This document shows positions 26,604 to 37,025 of a DNA stretch of 64,000 nucleotides, piece after piece (positions within the stretch are counted from its first letter, which is position 1; every line of letters starts with the position of its first letter). Under the pieces are notes generated by a model. That model saw only the letters and a program-made list of their open reading frames with translations. It was not told where the DNA came from and made no database searches. The stretch spans positions 62,001 through 126,000 of the forward strand of contig JAYPAP010000001.1 in the NCBI GenBank assembly GCA_038123735.1, written 5' to 3'. This DNA comes from REDI01 sp038123735 (GTDB lineage Bacteria > Myxococcota_A > UBA796 > GCA-2862545). The translations under genes were made by a program, and so were the position numbers.

Positions 26604-29600
26604 CTAAAGGTCGTCGAACGCGAGATCTGTGCGCACCATGGTTCGTAGTTCGTCTCCGAACGGGGCGAGCATGGGGCGCTCCAAGAAGCTTGCGGCCATC
26701 ATCGGCGGGAGTGAGGCGACAAAGTCCCTGGCAAGCTCCGCGCCCACGGTCTGGTGAGTTGTGGATTCCGGCTCGGCGCAGGTTTTCGCGAGAATGGACC
26801 GGGCCTCGAGTGCGAGGAGTCTCAGACCACGCGAGCCAGCCATCTGCAGCACGGTACTGGCGAGCTGCTGTGCGAGGGCCATGTCTCCAGCGCGATAGGC
26901 GCATCGGGCGAGGGCGAGCTGGACTTGGCTTCTTCTCGGAATCGGTAAAGATGGGAGCTCACCCACGACTTCCTGCAGGGAAGGTGGGACTTGGTCGGTC
27001 ACTGAGGCCTCCGCCACGAGTGCGGTCAGCAGGATGCGATGACGCTCGGGGTCGGGCCCCTCTGCGCGTGCGAGGGCTTGTTCGCCCACCCGGGCGGCCT
27101 CTGCGTATTGCTGAGTTTCGAGAAGCAGCAGAACCATCGTGGAGCAGGCGGCCAGTGCTTCGGCAGCGAGGTGGCCTTGGAGGGAGGCGGCGAGGGCCTC
27201 CTTGACGGCCTCTGTCGCCTCGTCATACCGGCCGAGGTCGAGGCTTGCGATGCCCATCGAGAGTTGTGCATTGACTCGTCCAGCAAGGTAATCCAGGTCT
27301 TTCGCGATCTGGAGAGCGGTGTGTGCTCGCTGTCGCGCATGCACGGGCTCTCCTTGCCAGCTGAGTAGTTCCGCCAAATTAGCGAGGGCTAAGCATCGAC
27401 TTCGCTTGCGACGAAGTGTCCGAAAGATGGCTTCCGCCTCGACCAAGCCTGTGGTCGCACTCGCTAAGCTGCCCTTGGTCGCCTGGGCCACGGTGGCTGC
27501 CAGAAGCAGTTCTGCGCGCTGTCCGGCGAGGTCCTCGCCCTGGGCGACGACCAGCCCTTCCTGGGCGAGTCGCTCCACGTCGTCGACGCGTCCGAGTGCC
27601 CAGGACAAGCTGCACATCGACAGAAGGGACTCCGCTACCCGTTTGCGATCGTGCAGGCGACGACTGGATTCGAGCGCACCTTGGACCATTTCCTCGGCTT
27701 CATCAAAGCGATTTTGGCGAACGAGGACTTCGGTGAGCTCGATGGCGGCTTGGGTGGCAGACTGGGTGTCACCATCCTCCAAGGCGAGTCGGCGCACCGC
27801 GCTGAAGCTGACCTCCGCCTCGGCCCACTCCGCCCGATTCGAGAGTACGTTTGCCCGGATGCTGAGCAGATCTCTCCTAAATGCACGGAAGTCGGCGGGT
27901 TCGAGGTCGGAATGTGCAGACTCTTCGATCGCCGCCGCCCGCTCGGTGAGGTTCCAGGCCTCTTGAACCAGCGAACGATCGAGGAGACGGCGCGCCGCGG
28001 CGACAAGGTAGCGGTAAGCACGGCCGGTATCGCCAGCTTTTCGGTAGTGCTCCCCTACGATCTCCAGCGCAGATGGATTCTGTGAATAGTGAAGTTCCAG
28101 GGCGCCGGCCAGTTTTCGGTGTAGGCGGGCGCGTCGATCAGGGTGCAAGTCACGATAGAGCACTTCGGCGAATTTACGGTGGGTCACCCGATAGAAGATG
28201 ATGTTGTTCGACCGCCGCTCGCGAATGAGGCTCGTTGCCAGTAGGCGTTCGAGGCCGTCTAAAATGGCTTCTTCGTTCCCGTCTAGGACGTCCAGGACCA
28301 CGTCTAGGTCGAGCTCTCTTCCCCCAACCGCGAGAACTTCGAGCGCTGCACGGTCCGATGCTGTGGTGCCCTCAAGGCGACTTCGCATCATTTGACGGAT
28401 TCCATGTGGGATCTCAAGATGCTCATTCGCGATCTCATCCGGCTGGAGCTCCAGTCGTAAGGCCCCATCCGGTAGGCGTTTTAGGGTCTCATTGGCGACC
28501 AATGAGCGGATGAGCTCCACCGTAAATAGGGCATTTCCCTCGGTTTCAGAATGAATTCGCTGGGCGAGCAGCCGACTGCTGCTCGTCTCTGGGATGAGGT
28601 CACAGAGGATTCGAACGGTGTCAGAGCGCCCAAGGGGACCGACCTCAATGCGCTTTGGCTCAGGTTTAAGTCCGATATCTTCAAGAATGCGGTCGACCGA
28701 TGCCGGTCCATTCCGACGAGTGGAGGCGATCAGCAACAAAGGTAGGCGCTCATGAGACAAGAGCGAGCCGGTCAGGCCGATGATGAACTCAGTGAATCGA
28801 CTAGGGGCAAAGTGGATATTGTCGAGAAGGACCACCTGCGGTTGGTCCTCCAACAGCAGCTTCAGCGCTTCACGGATGCCATCGAATAGTGCGTGCCGAA
28901 GGTCATTTCGTGCGGAAGGGGTGTCGGTTCTGTCGGTGATCCGGAGCTCGGCGGGGGACCGGGTGCCAAGCTCGCGAGCGAGTGCTCGGGCTAGTTCCTG
29001 GAGTCCAGAAAATCCGGGTTCAGATTCATTAAATTCAATATAGTGGTACGGGACGCCGAGATTCCGGGCTCGGATGGTTGCGACATCAAGTAGGCGGGAT
29101 TTGCCGGTGCCATCGTCGCCTTCCAAGAACATCACATCACCGCCACCTCGGGTGAGCGCGCTTACTGAATTCGTGATGGCCTCGACCTCTAGCTGTCGAC
29201 CGACAAGCGGGGGAGTCCACAGGTCCGACTCTTCTTGCGTGGGCTCCCGGTCTTCTGCCTCGAGTCGATAGAGAATTTCCTTCGCGGATTGATACCGGTC
29301 TCGAGGCGCTTTTCGTAACAGGCGGCGGCAGATCTCATCCAGATGGTCGGGAACGGAGCGGCGGATCTCCTGGGGTGCCGGGGCCGGTCTATCGCGATGC
29401 TGACTGGCATATCCATTGATGTCGCTCGCCGTAAAAGGGCGCTTGCCGGTTAGCATTGCAAATAGGATGACACCGAGGCTGTACAGGTCGCTCCGATGGT
29501 CGATCGGCTGGCCGGTGATCTGCTCCGGGCTCGCGTACGCCCATGTTCCTACGAGCGTGGTCGAGACCATGGGATCTTGGCTTGGGTCCAGGTCTTTGAC

Positions 29601-30164
29601 AATTCCAAAGTCGGTGAGCTTACACTGCCCATCCTCGGTCATCAGCACATTGCTGGGCTTGAGGTCCCGATGGACCAGCCCGCGGCGGTGAATCGCGGCC
29701 AGCGCGCGACACAGGTCGATCAAGATCTCCTCTACCCGGTTCCAACGCTCTTTATCATCCCAATTTCGGAATTGACGGATCTGGGCATGAAGGTCGAGAC
29801 CGTCTACGTACTCCATGGCAATGTAGGGATGACCGAATAAATCTCCGTACGCCTCCACGTGGATCACGTTCGGGTGGTTGACCTTGGACAGCGCACGGAA
29901 TTCACGTCGAAATCGTTGTAGTCCGGTTTTAAATCGATTTTTGCGGAGCACCTTGAGTGCGACAAGCTCTCCGCTGGGTTCCTTGGCGAGCAGGACTTTA
30001 GCCATGCCGCCGCTGCCAACCTCTCGTATAAAAATATAGTTACCGATGCGAGAACCGGGATGGATGAGCACGCCGCCCATCTCGAGAGGCTCGGGTCCGG
30101 TGCGCGCCATCGTGGACCGGGAGCCGATCCGGGTCGGATTGGTTGGGCCTTTTTCCTGTGCCAT
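26604..30164 (-). CDS. Ser/Thr protein kinase fused to NTPase and TPR-like repeats (third of three)
   Basis: The protein is 1186 residues. The kinase domain spans ~40-300: glycine loop VGSGGMAKV, Lys71 in ALKVL, HRDLKPSN with HRD at 165-167, DFG at 185-187. A STAND/AAA-type NTPase follows, with Walker A GDDGTGKS (349-356) and Walker B-like VVLLDN. From ~700 to the end are helical TPR-like repeats rich in Ala, Glu and Arg, with unit ends such as GRYDEATEAV. Such proteins couple phosphorylation to a ligand- or partner-sensing module. The gene lies 53 bases downstream of the second kinase gene. No transmembrane helix is evident. Start 30164 lacks a strong ribosome binding site; Met at 30110 is an alternative. 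Confidence 0.9.
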   Translation of the reverse strand: MAQEKGPTNPTRIGSRSTMARTGPEPLEMGGVLIHPGSRIGNYIFIREVGSGGMAKVLLAKEPSGELVALKVLRKNRFKTGLQRFRREFRALSKVNHPNVIHVEAYGDLFGHPYIAMEYVDGLDLHAQIRQFRNWDDKERWNRVEEILIDLCRALAAIHRRGLVHRDLKPSNVLMTEDGQCKLTDFGIVKDLDPSQDPMVSTTLVGTWAYASPEQITGQPIDHRSDLYSLGVILFAMLTGKRPFTASDINGYASQHRDRPAPAPQEIRRSVPDHLDEICRRLLRKAPRDRYQSAKEILYRLEAEDREPTQEESDLWTPPLVGRQLEVEAITNSVSALTRGGGDVMFLEGDDGTGKSRLLDVATIRARNLGVPYHYIEFNESEPGFSGLQELARALARELGTRSPAELRITDRTDTPSARNDLRHALFDGIREALKLLLEDQPQVVLLDNIHFAPSRFTEFIIGLTGSLLSHERLPLLLIASTRRNGPASVDRILEDIGLKPEPKRIEVGPLGRSDTVRILCDLIPETSSSRLLAQRIHSETEGNALFTVELIRSLVANETLKRLPDGALRLELQPDEIANEHLEIPHGIRQMMRSRLEGTTASDRAALEVLAVGGRELDLDVVLDVLDGNEEAILDGLERLLATSLIRERRSNNIIFYRVTHRKFAEVLYRDLHPDRRARLHRKLAGALELHYSQNPSALEIVGEHYRKAGDTGRAYRYLVAAARRLLDRSLVQEAWNLTERAAAIEESAHSDLEPADFRAFRRDLLSIRANVLSNRAEWAEAEVSFSAVRRLALEDGDTQSATQAAIELTEVLVRQNRFDEAEEMVQGALESSRRLHDRKRVAESLLSMCSLSWALGRVDDVERLAQEGLVVAQGEDLAGQRAELLLAATVAQATKGSLASATTGLVEAEAIFRTLRRKRSRCLALANLAELLSWQGEPVHARQRAHTALQIAKDLDYLAGRVNAQLSMGIASLDLGRYDEATEAVKEALAASLQGHLAAEALAACSTMVLLLLETQQYAEAARVGEQALARAEGPDPERHRILLTALVAEASVTDQVPPSLQEVVGELPSLPIPRRSQVQLALARCAYRAGDMALAQQLASTVLQMAGSRGLRLLALEARSILAKTCAEPESTTHQTVGAELARDFVASLPPMMAASFLERPMLAPFGDELRTMVRTDLAFDDL

Positions 30165-30217
30165 CGTTCTGCAGGCCTGTCTTCGGTTCGAGGTTGCGAG
30201 CGAAGTCTACCAGGAAT

Positions 30218-33200
30218 TTAGAGCCGGTCTTTAAAAGCCGCCTGGAATTCCGGCCGCGCCATGACAGCCCGGTGAACTTCGGGGGTCTCAACTTCAAGGA
30301 CCTGCTTGGCGATCTGCCGAAATGCGGCGAGGATTCTTGGATCTGGATCGGCTCGATGAAAGACGGATAGCAACTCGAGCCGGAGCCCGTTTGCGCCTCT
30401 TGTCGAGGTGCGTCGGAGGGCGGACTTCGCAGCGCGGCGTGCCAGTGTGGTCCGGCCNNNNNNNNNNGCATCGAGGAAGGCCTCGCCTACATCCCGATGA
30501 ATATCTGCGAGCCGGAGCATCAATCGTGCGGGTTCACGCTTGAGTACAGCCTGCCCAAGCTCGATCGCTTGATCCGCATCGGACAAGGCCATCGCGCGCG
30601 CACGGACGGCTTGGTACTGGCCTGCGATGTCTCCAATGGAATCCGCAGCGACGTCTTCTTCTCGGGGCAGAAGGACGAGGGCCTCTTCAGGAGGACCGAT
30701 TCGCGCTCGCAATCCTGCGATTCGGATCTTCACTTCCGGTGGGGAAGCATACGCCAAGCGCTCGGCCTGCACGACGAACTGGTTGGCATCTTGAGGTTTG
30801 CCAAGGGCCAGAAGCACATTGGCGCGTAGACAGATCGCTTCGAGCTCGCGGCTTTCCAGATCTCTGCGCTCGATGAGCAGCAATAGGTCGTCGGAGCGCC
30901 TGAAGGCCTCGGAATACCGGCCTGCTGCGAGGGCTAGCTCGGTAGAACGCGCCAGAATGCCGGCGCGAACGCGGGGGTCGCAATCTGAACCGAGGAGTTC
31001 TTCTGCGCGCAGCAGAAGCTCCCACGAGGCCTGGAGGCGGCCCTCGAGGGCCCGCACGTGCGCGAGACCCCGCAAGGCACGCGCCTCAGAGTCCGATGCG
31101 CTCGAGGTGCGAGCGATGGCGACCGCGTCTTTCCAGAGCTGCTCGGATGCTTGGGTGGAGCCCATCTGAAGCTGGATATCCGCGAGTAAGCGGATGGCAC
31201 TTTCCTGAATGGCGTCGCCCCGTTTGGCACCGGCCACCGCGGACTCCAGTCGTGGCCGGGCTTCATCGAGTCGCCCGAGGCGGTACCATGCCCGGCCCTC
31301 AATTCCTTGGATCTCGGCCAGCGCCCGCTCCGCGTTCAGATTTCTTGCGAGCTTGGACGCATCGCTCAGAGGGCTGAGCGCAGACTGCCACGCGCCTCGC
31401 CCGGTGTAAGCCTCGCCCTCGGTCATTCGCGCCAGCATGAGGGTCTTTGCCCCTTCATGCGCCCCAGCCGTGGCCAGCCCTTGTTGTTCGACGCGACGAG
31501 CCGCTTTTAGAGCGCTGATCGCATTGAGGTGCTTGCCTTCTTTCGCCGAGAGGCGGCCAGCTCGAACGTAGATCGGCCAAGCGCGGTCTGGCTTGGCGCC
31601 GCGCTCGAAGTGGCGGGCGACGCGGGCAAGTTGGTGACGTCTGTTGGCACGCGAGAGGAGTTCGGCTACCGCTAAATGTAGTTCAATCGAACGTGATTCA
31701 GGGATTGCCTCATATACTAGGCGCTCGATCCACGGCAGTGCGAAGGCCAAGGCGGGTTGACCTTCGTGATCGTCCAGCTGGACGAGGATGCCGTCTTGCC
31801 GCAGAATATCGCGCTCGCCATGCGGGACGTCGGCGATCTGCTGGATCAAGTCCCATGGCGCAGGTTCCCCAATGGTACTCAAAACCTCGAGAATCGCAGT
31901 ACTTTCTGGGGTCAGTTTGGTCAGAATGGCCTTGATGATCCGTCTCGCTTCGGCCGGGATAGGAAGGGGGTCATTGGAAAATGTATGAGCGGGTTTGCTG
32001 GCTTTGAGGCGGTCGCCATCTCGTTGAATCCATCCGGCCTGGACCAGCGCAGTGAGTTGGAGCGCGGCCGCCCCCGGACGCCCCATGAGTTCTTCGGTCA
32101 ACCGACGTACCAAAACCCCGACAAAGCCGCCTTTTAGCTTCCGGTCGCGAGTGATCTGTGCCATGGATCGCCGACCTAGAGGTGGGAGGTACCAGTGGGT
32201 AAAGTGATCGGTCCATGAGGCGCCGGCGAATAGGACGCTCTGGAGTTCTTCCACGCGGTGAGAAGCGCACGAGTAGACGAGTAAAGTAGGTACATCTTCT
32301 AAAACTACGAGTTTCCGCATCAGGCGGGACAACGCATCCACGATTCGTGGGTCCACCAGATGGAGGTCGTGCACCACCAGGATCGTGGGTTGCTTTCTTA
32401 GGCAGTCCGCAAGATGCCGGAGATGAAGCTTCGTTGGGGCGCTGGGATCACCCCCCGCTTGCTTGAGGAGCTCGGTGATGGGGTTTCGGGAGCGACCATC
32501 TGTCTCTGCAAAGAGAATATCCGTCCCATGCAGTAAATGACTGAGAGTAAAGTTGAGACCAGACCATCTCGGGCCGGAGAGACAGACGATACCCCCATGT
32601 CCATCAGCAAGGCGTGAGAGGCGTTCTTGCCACCGCTCGACGACCTCTTCGCGACCCCGTAGGGGCAGCATCTCAGATTCACTGGCATCATCGAGCGCTG
32701 CAATCACGGCTTCAGCGGAAGCGAATCGGTGGTTGCGGTCCTTGAAGAGCAATCGCTGACACACCATCTCAAGGATGGGGGGAATGTTGTCGCGAATCTC
32801 ACTTGGGGCGGGGGGGACGTGCGCGATGTGTTTGGCCAGAAACCCTGAGATAGAGTCGGCTTCGATGGGGCGATGGTCGGTGAGCATCACGTAGAGCAAG
32901 GCGCCTAGGGCGTACAGGTCGGTCCGAGCATCGATCGGCTCGTCGAGGATTTGCTCTGGTGCCATGAAGGCGACGGTGCCGATCAAATCGCCCATCTGGG
33001 TGAGCCTAGTCGTATTGCTCGAGCTGTCTTTGACCACGCCAAAGTCGGTCAACTTCGCCTCGCCATCGCGGCCGATAAGGACGTTGCTTGGCTTGAGATC
33101 TCGGTGAATGAGCCCTTTGTCATGGATGTAGGTCAGCGCGCTGCAGAGTCCTCTGAGGATTTCAAAAACACGGGACCAGCGTTCTTTTGGAGAATGGTCC

Positions 33201-33529
33201 TTCCATTCGTTGAGGACGGCTTGGAGGTCCGTACCTTCGACCAACTCCATGGCGATCCACGGGAATTCGTTGACCAATCCGGTCTCGTATACCCGGACGA
33301 TGTTGGGGTGATCCAGGCGGGACAATGCCTGAAATTCACGCTGGAAGCGCTTGACCTGCGCGGTCCCGATGCTGGCAGGGTGCAAGACCTTGACTGCTCC
33401 ACGTCGTCCATCGGTATGCGTGGCCTCGAACACGGCAGCAATTCCCCCGCTGCCGATCGGCTTACCGAGCAGCCAGCTCCCAACTCTGGCGCCTTCCATC
33501 GGTGAGTTGTTTTGCGAGGAATCGCTCAA
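30218..33529 (-). CDS. Ser/Thr protein kinase with degenerate NTPase domain and TPR-like repeats (second of three; has a 10-N gap)
   Basis: The protein is about 1103 residues. The kinase appears active: loop IGSGGIAAV, Lys47, HRDLKPSN (HRD 142-144), DFG 162-164. The NTPase domain is not normal: the P-loop (319-326) reads GPRWSGLN, lacking the Lys and Ser/Thr of GxxxxGK[ST], and the Walker B region is VVHD (His387-Asp388). Helical repeats follow. TTG 33529 overlaps the upstream kinase stop (TTGA); ATG 33499 is an alternative. Ten Ns at 30458-30467 interrupt the C-terminal repeats but the frame matches on both sides. It is likely cotranscribed with both neighbours. Confidence 0.87.
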   Translation of the reverse strand: MSDSSQNNSPMEGARVGSWLLGKPIGSGGIAAVFEATHTDGRRGAVKVLHPASIGTAQVKRFQREFQALSRLDHPNIVRVYETGLVNEFPWIAMELVEGTDLQAVLNEWKDHSPKERWSRVFEILRGLCSALTYIHDKGLIHRDLKPSNVLIGRDGEAKLTDFGVVKDSSSNTTRLTQMGDLIGTVAFMAPEQILDEPIDARTDLYALGALLYVMLTDHRPIEADSISGFLAKHIAHVPPAPSEIRDNIPPILEMVCQRLLFKDRNHRFASAEAVIAALDDASESEMLPLRGREEVVERWQERLSRLADGHGGIVCLSGPRWSGLNFTLSHLLHGTDILFAETDGRSRNPITELLKQAGGDPSAPTKLHLRHLADCLRKQPTILVVHDLHLVDPRIVDALSRLMRKLVVLEDVPTLLVYSCASHRVEELQSVLFAGASWTDHFTHWYLPPLGRRSMAQITRDRKLKGGFVGVLVRRLTEELMGRPGAAALQLTALVQAGWIQRDGDRLKASKPAHTFSNDPLPIPAEARRIIKAILTKLTPESTAILEVLSTIGEPAPWDLIQQIADVPHGERDILRQDGILVQLDDHEGQPALAFALPWIERLVYEAIPESRSIELHLAVAELLSRANRRHQLARVARHFERGAKPDRAWPIYVRAGRLSAKEGKHLNAISALKAARRVEQQGLATAGAHEGAKTLMLARMTEGEAYTGRGAWQSALSPLSDASKLARNLNAERALAEIQGIEGRAWYRLGRLDEARPRLESAVAGAKRGDAIQESAIRLLADIQLQMGSTQASEQLWKDAVAIARTSSASDSEARALRGLAHVRALEGRLQASWELLLRAEELLGSDCDPRVRAGILARSTELALAAGRYSEAFRRSDDLLLLIERRDLESRELEAICLRANVLLALGKPQDANQFVVQAERLAYASPPEVKIRIAGLRARIGPPEEALVLLPREEDVAADSIGDIAGQYQAVRARAMALSDADQAIELGQAVLKREPARLMLRLADIHRDVGEAFLDXXXXGRTTLARRAAKSALRRTSTRGANGLRLELLSVFHRADPDPRILAAFRQIAKQVLEVETPEVHRAVMARPEFQAAFKDRL
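30458..30467. other. Assembly gap (10 N) inside the second kinase gene
   Basis: Ten N bases in the region encoding C-terminal helical repeats. The reading frame is in phase across the gap. True gap length is unknown, and repeats of this kind may have been collapsed. Confidence 0.99.
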
Positions 33530-36500
33530 GTGCTGCCCCAGTTCTTGGCGAGAAATGACTCAGAGTTTTGGCGATCGAGGCTGGCAGATAGGGACCGAGA
33601 GAGCGCCCCGGCCACGCGCGCATGCCTCGCGCGGGTGGACGCATCTTGAGCGACCTGAGCCAGCCCATCATGGGCCATCAGTTGAAGCAGACGATACCCG
33701 TTTCCTTCAGCGATTTGAAGGGCAGATTTCAGTGCGTCTCGACCATGCTCGAGTCGGCCGAGTGCTATGAACGCGGTTGCCCGGGATAAAGAACCTAGTA
33801 CGCGGATTTGTGGCCAGGTTCGGGTGTTCTGCTGTTGCTCGAGCTGGCGAAGCGCCTCTGGTCCGTGGCCGGTCTGAGCGAGTGCGACGGCGAGCCACCC
33901 ACGCACCTGCTCCGTCAATCCTTCGGCGTCTGCGTCGGTAAGTAAGTCTTCGATGCGGTCTTTATGGGCCAACGCTTCGTCGAAACGCTGCTGCTCGCAC
34001 CGGGCACGAATGAGCGCACTGTGGGCCACCAATTCATCTTCCCGCGAGCCCAGTTCGACGGAGAGCGTGACCGATGAGAGGGCATTTTCGATGGCCTCGC
34101 TACCACGGCCCAGCGCACTGAGGACCCGTGAACGGTGGGCGAGCCCGAGGGCAATGCCGAGCTGATGGCGAATTTCTCGCCCCTGGGCGATGGTGCGGTC
34201 GGCGAGTGCCAGCGCTTTTTGCAGCAGGCCGGTCATGTAGTAGATCTCGGAGAGGTTGGTCCTCGCGATGGCGAGGGGACCGAGCACCCCCAGTCGCTCG
34301 AATGTGGATGCGGATTGTTCCAAGTATTTTCGGGCATCCATCGTTTTCCCGGCGCACAACGCTACGATTCCAAGGCCATTACTCCCGAATGCAGCACCGG
34401 AGTCATCGCCGAGTCGTTGAGCGAGCTGCCAGCTGGACTGGAAGTGCTCTTGGGCGCGTTGGAGGTCGCTCGCGGCCCACGAGAGGGCGCCGAGTTGATA
34501 CCGAGGAATCACCTGAAGTCGGATCATGCCAGCTTCTTCAGCTCGTTTCAGGGCGAGCTGTACTAACGGCCATGCTCGGATAGCATCGCCCGACTCCCGA
34601 GCCTGACGGCCGAGCTCCACCAGAACGGTGCTCTCTAGCGAGGCGCCTCCGACCTCCTGTGCGAGCGTGAGGGCTTGTTGGCCGTCAACCCGAGCCGCAT
34701 CAACAAAACCGAGGGAAAAATTACACTGAGAGCGGCCCAAGTGGATCTCGGCCAGCGCATGATCCGCTTCATCGAGCACCATCATCGGCCGTACGAGCGG
34801 TTCCATCTCGATGGCGCGGTCGAGCAATTTCTTGGCGTTCTCGAACAGGCTGCTGTCGAGGTGACGCTTCGCCGTCTTCCGCAGGTAGGCCAGTGCCTTC
34901 GTGGGGAGAGCGGCTTGGTCGAAGTGATAGCTGAGTTCTTCAAAGACTAAGGCGGGGCGGCGCCGGTAGTGCCGCTCGAGTGCCTCGGCGATCTTTCGGT
35001 GGTACGTACGGATCTTTCGGTCGTTGCTGCCGGAGAGCAGGACATCCCGAAATCGCTCATGACTGAGCTCCACCAGTGCACCTTGCTCGCGGTGTGTCTC
35101 TTGCACCACCCCTGCCACGCGGAGCGCATCGACCGCATCGAGGGTCACATCTTCGAGGTACGGCGCGGCCACGACGAGTACATCGAGGTCCAATGGACGC
35201 CGTGAGACCGCGAGCGTTCTTCCCACTTCCAACGCCTCATGGTCAAGATGACTCAGTCGCTCACGCAGGGCATCACGGAGTCGTGTCGGTAAGGGGAGGG
35301 TAGAAGCCTCGATATCATCGAGGCTAAGGTGGGATTGCCAGCGGCCCTCGACCCGTTGAATGACCCCGTCATCCGCAAGTCGCCTCAGCATGTCAGAAAT
35401 ATAGGCGGGTGTACCACCTGTTTCTCGATGGAGTCGGTGCGCGAGTGCGCGGCTGACATCGGTGTCCCCAAGGAGCGAGAGAAGAAGCTCCTCGACATCG
35501 CTACTCGTGAGGGGCTCAATTGGGGCTGTCTCGCAGAACTGCGACTCAACCTCCTGTTCGAGAGAACGACTCCCGTTCGGCTCCTCGCAGATGATGAACG
35601 ACACTCGATTGGCATGCAGCTCGATCAGATTGCGAATCAAGTAGAGGGCGAGTGCCCGAGAGGCGCCATCGGCGAGCTGGAAGTCGTCCAGCATGACCAC
35701 CAATGGGGTTGAATCCTGAATCACCTTGAGAAATGCGGCTTGAATCTGGTAAACCTCAAGCGGCTTCTGATTGTCCGCGAGGAGGGTATCCTGGATGGCG
35801 CTCGGGATGGATGATGGATCAAGCGACTGTATCATTTGAACGAACGCGCTGTATGGGCCATCGCCGGCGCGACAGGTGCCCTTGGCGATCGGAAGTCCCA
35901 GTCGTTTGGCTTGCAGTTGAGCGAAGTCGAGCATCTGGCTCTTCCCAAGACCGGAGTCACCTTTGATCAACAGCAGGCGACCCCCTCCCTCATTGAGGGT
36001 GCCATGAAGCAGGCGGGTGACCTTGGCGCGCAGGCTGGAGCGACCCACGATTTGAGTGGGCCACAAGCCGGGGCTCTGAGGCTCCATATCGCCGAGAATA
36101 TGGAGGAGGTGACTGGCAGATGCGAAGCGGTCGGCGGGTTGTTTGGCCAGCAAGCGCAGCGCGGCGGCGTTGAGGTGGGACGGGCAGGAAGGTTCGAGCT
36201 CCATCGGCGGCTTCGGCGCTTCATGGATATGTTTCTGAACGAACCCGATGAGCGTTCGCGACTTGAATGGGCGCTGACCGGTGAGCATCAAATAGAGGAT
36301 TCCACCCAGATTATAGAGGTCAGTCCGGGTATCTACGGCGCCGGAAAGGGCTTGTTCCGGCGCAATCCATGCTGCAGTCCCGTGGACCTGGGTGTCGACC
36401 GTGTCCTCCATCAGGTCGCGGACGATGCCGAAGTCCGTCAGCACAGCTTTGCCGTTGGGGGTGATGATGACATTGGACGGCGTGAGGTCGCGGTGGATGA

Positions 36501-36942
36501 GGCCGTGCTCATGAATGTGCTGCAGTGCACGTGCAATTTGAATGAGTAGCGCCTGGGCGCGCACGAAGCGGTCGGTCGGCGTCAGCCCGGTCCAATCCGC
36601 CACCTCTTTGTCGAGGGAGCGGCCCTCGATGCGTTCCATGCTGATCCATGACCGGTCCCCGTGCACCCCACGTCCGAATACTCGAAGCACGTTGGGGTGG
36701 TCGAGCCGACGCAGCGCGCGGAATTCCCGGCGGAAGCGCGCCAGATCTTTGGCATCCTGCTGGCTTGCGAAAAGGACCTTTACTGCTCGGGCTTCGCCTG
36801 TCTCGATGTGTGTGGCGGCAAAGACATCGGCCATGCCGCCGCGGCCGATATGACCCTCGACCCGATTTTGGCCCAATAGGGTGCCGGGACCGATGGGCTC
36901 GGCCGTCTCAGGTAGCTTCGGTGTCTCCTCGTGAATGCCCAT
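33526..36942 (-). CDS. Ser/Thr protein kinase fused to NTPase and TPR-like repeats (first of three)
   Basis: The protein is 1138 residues. The kinase domain spans ~25-290: IGRGGMADV, Lys55 in AVKVL, HRDLTPSN (150-157) and DFG 170-172. The catalytic-loop Lys is Thr, a variation I recall from myxobacterial kinases; HRD and DFG are intact, so activity is likely. The NTPase domain has a sound Walker A GDSGLGKS (328-335) and Walker B VVMLDDFQLAD. The C-terminal half is helical repeats. ATG 36942 was chosen because longer forms run across the divergent phosphatase promoter. It heads the three-gene set and diverges from a PP2C phosphatase gene 83 bases away. Confidence 0.9.
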   Translation of the reverse strand: MGIHEETPKLPETAEPIGPGTLLGQNRVEGHIGRGGMADVFAATHIETGEARAVKVLFASQQDAKDLARFRREFRALRRLDHPNVLRVFGRGVHGDRSWISMERIEGRSLDKEVADWTGLTPTDRFVRAQALLIQIARALQHIHEHGLIHRDLTPSNVIITPNGKAVLTDFGIVRDLMEDTVDTQVHGTAAWIAPEQALSGAVDTRTDLYNLGGILYLMLTGQRPFKSRTLIGFVQKHIHEAPKPPMELEPSCPSHLNAAALRLLAKQPADRFASASHLLHILGDMEPQSPGLWPTQIVGRSSLRAKVTRLLHGTLNEGGGRLLLIKGDSGLGKSQMLDFAQLQAKRLGLPIAKGTCRAGDGPYSAFVQMIQSLDPSSIPSAIQDTLLADNQKPLEVYQIQAAFLKVIQDSTPLVVMLDDFQLADGASRALALYLIRNLIELHANRVSFIICEEPNGSRSLEQEVESQFCETAPIEPLTSSDVEELLLSLLGDTDVSRALAHRLHRETGGTPAYISDMLRRLADDGVIQRVEGRWQSHLSLDDIEASTLPLPTRLRDALRERLSHLDHEALEVGRTLAVSRRPLDLDVLVVAAPYLEDVTLDAVDALRVAGVVQETHREQGALVELSHERFRDVLLSGSNDRKIRTYHRKIAEALERHYRRRPALVFEELSYHFDQAALPTKALAYLRKTAKRHLDSSLFENAKKLLDRAIEMEPLVRPMMVLDEADHALAEIHLGRSQCNFSLGFVDAARVDGQQALTLAQEVGGASLESTVLVELGRQARESGDAIRAWPLVQLALKRAEEAGMIRLQVIPRYQLGALSWAASDLQRAQEHFQSSWQLAQRLGDDSGAAFGSNGLGIVALCAGKTMDARKYLEQSASTFERLGVLGPLAIARTNLSEIYYMTGLLQKALALADRTIAQGREIRHQLGIALGLAHRSRVLSALGRGSEAIENALSSVTLSVELGSREDELVAHSALIRARCEQQRFDEALAHKDRIEDLLTDADAEGLTEQVRGWLAVALAQTGHGPEALRQLEQQQNTRTWPQIRVLGSLSRATAFIALGRLEHGRDALKSALQIAEGNGYRLLQLMAHDGLAQVAQDASTRARHARVAGALSRSLSASLDRQNSESFLAKNWGST

Positions 36943-36977
36943 GCGCCGTTTGTCTCTCTGTCCGCAATGCGTGGCAG

Positions 36978-36989
36978 GCACTATAGTGC
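36978..36989. promoter_or_regulatory. Perfect 12-base palindrome in the kinase/phosphatase divergent promoter region
   Basis: GCACTATAGTGC is fully self-complementary and sits midway in the 83-base gap between the kinase set and the PP2C gene. It contains TATAGT on both strands, so it could be overlapping -10 elements, a repressor site, or both. I see no good -35 at the usual distance on either strand. Confidence 0.4.
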
Positions 36990-37025
36990 AACGAGCGCTC
37001 GGTTTTGCGCTGATGGGAGACCTGC

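Noticed and set aside
36487..36496. HRDLTPSN taken as a dead kinase
   Set aside because: The catalytic Asp, DFG and Lys are intact, and non-Lys variants of this loop position are, from memory, common in myxobacterial kinases.
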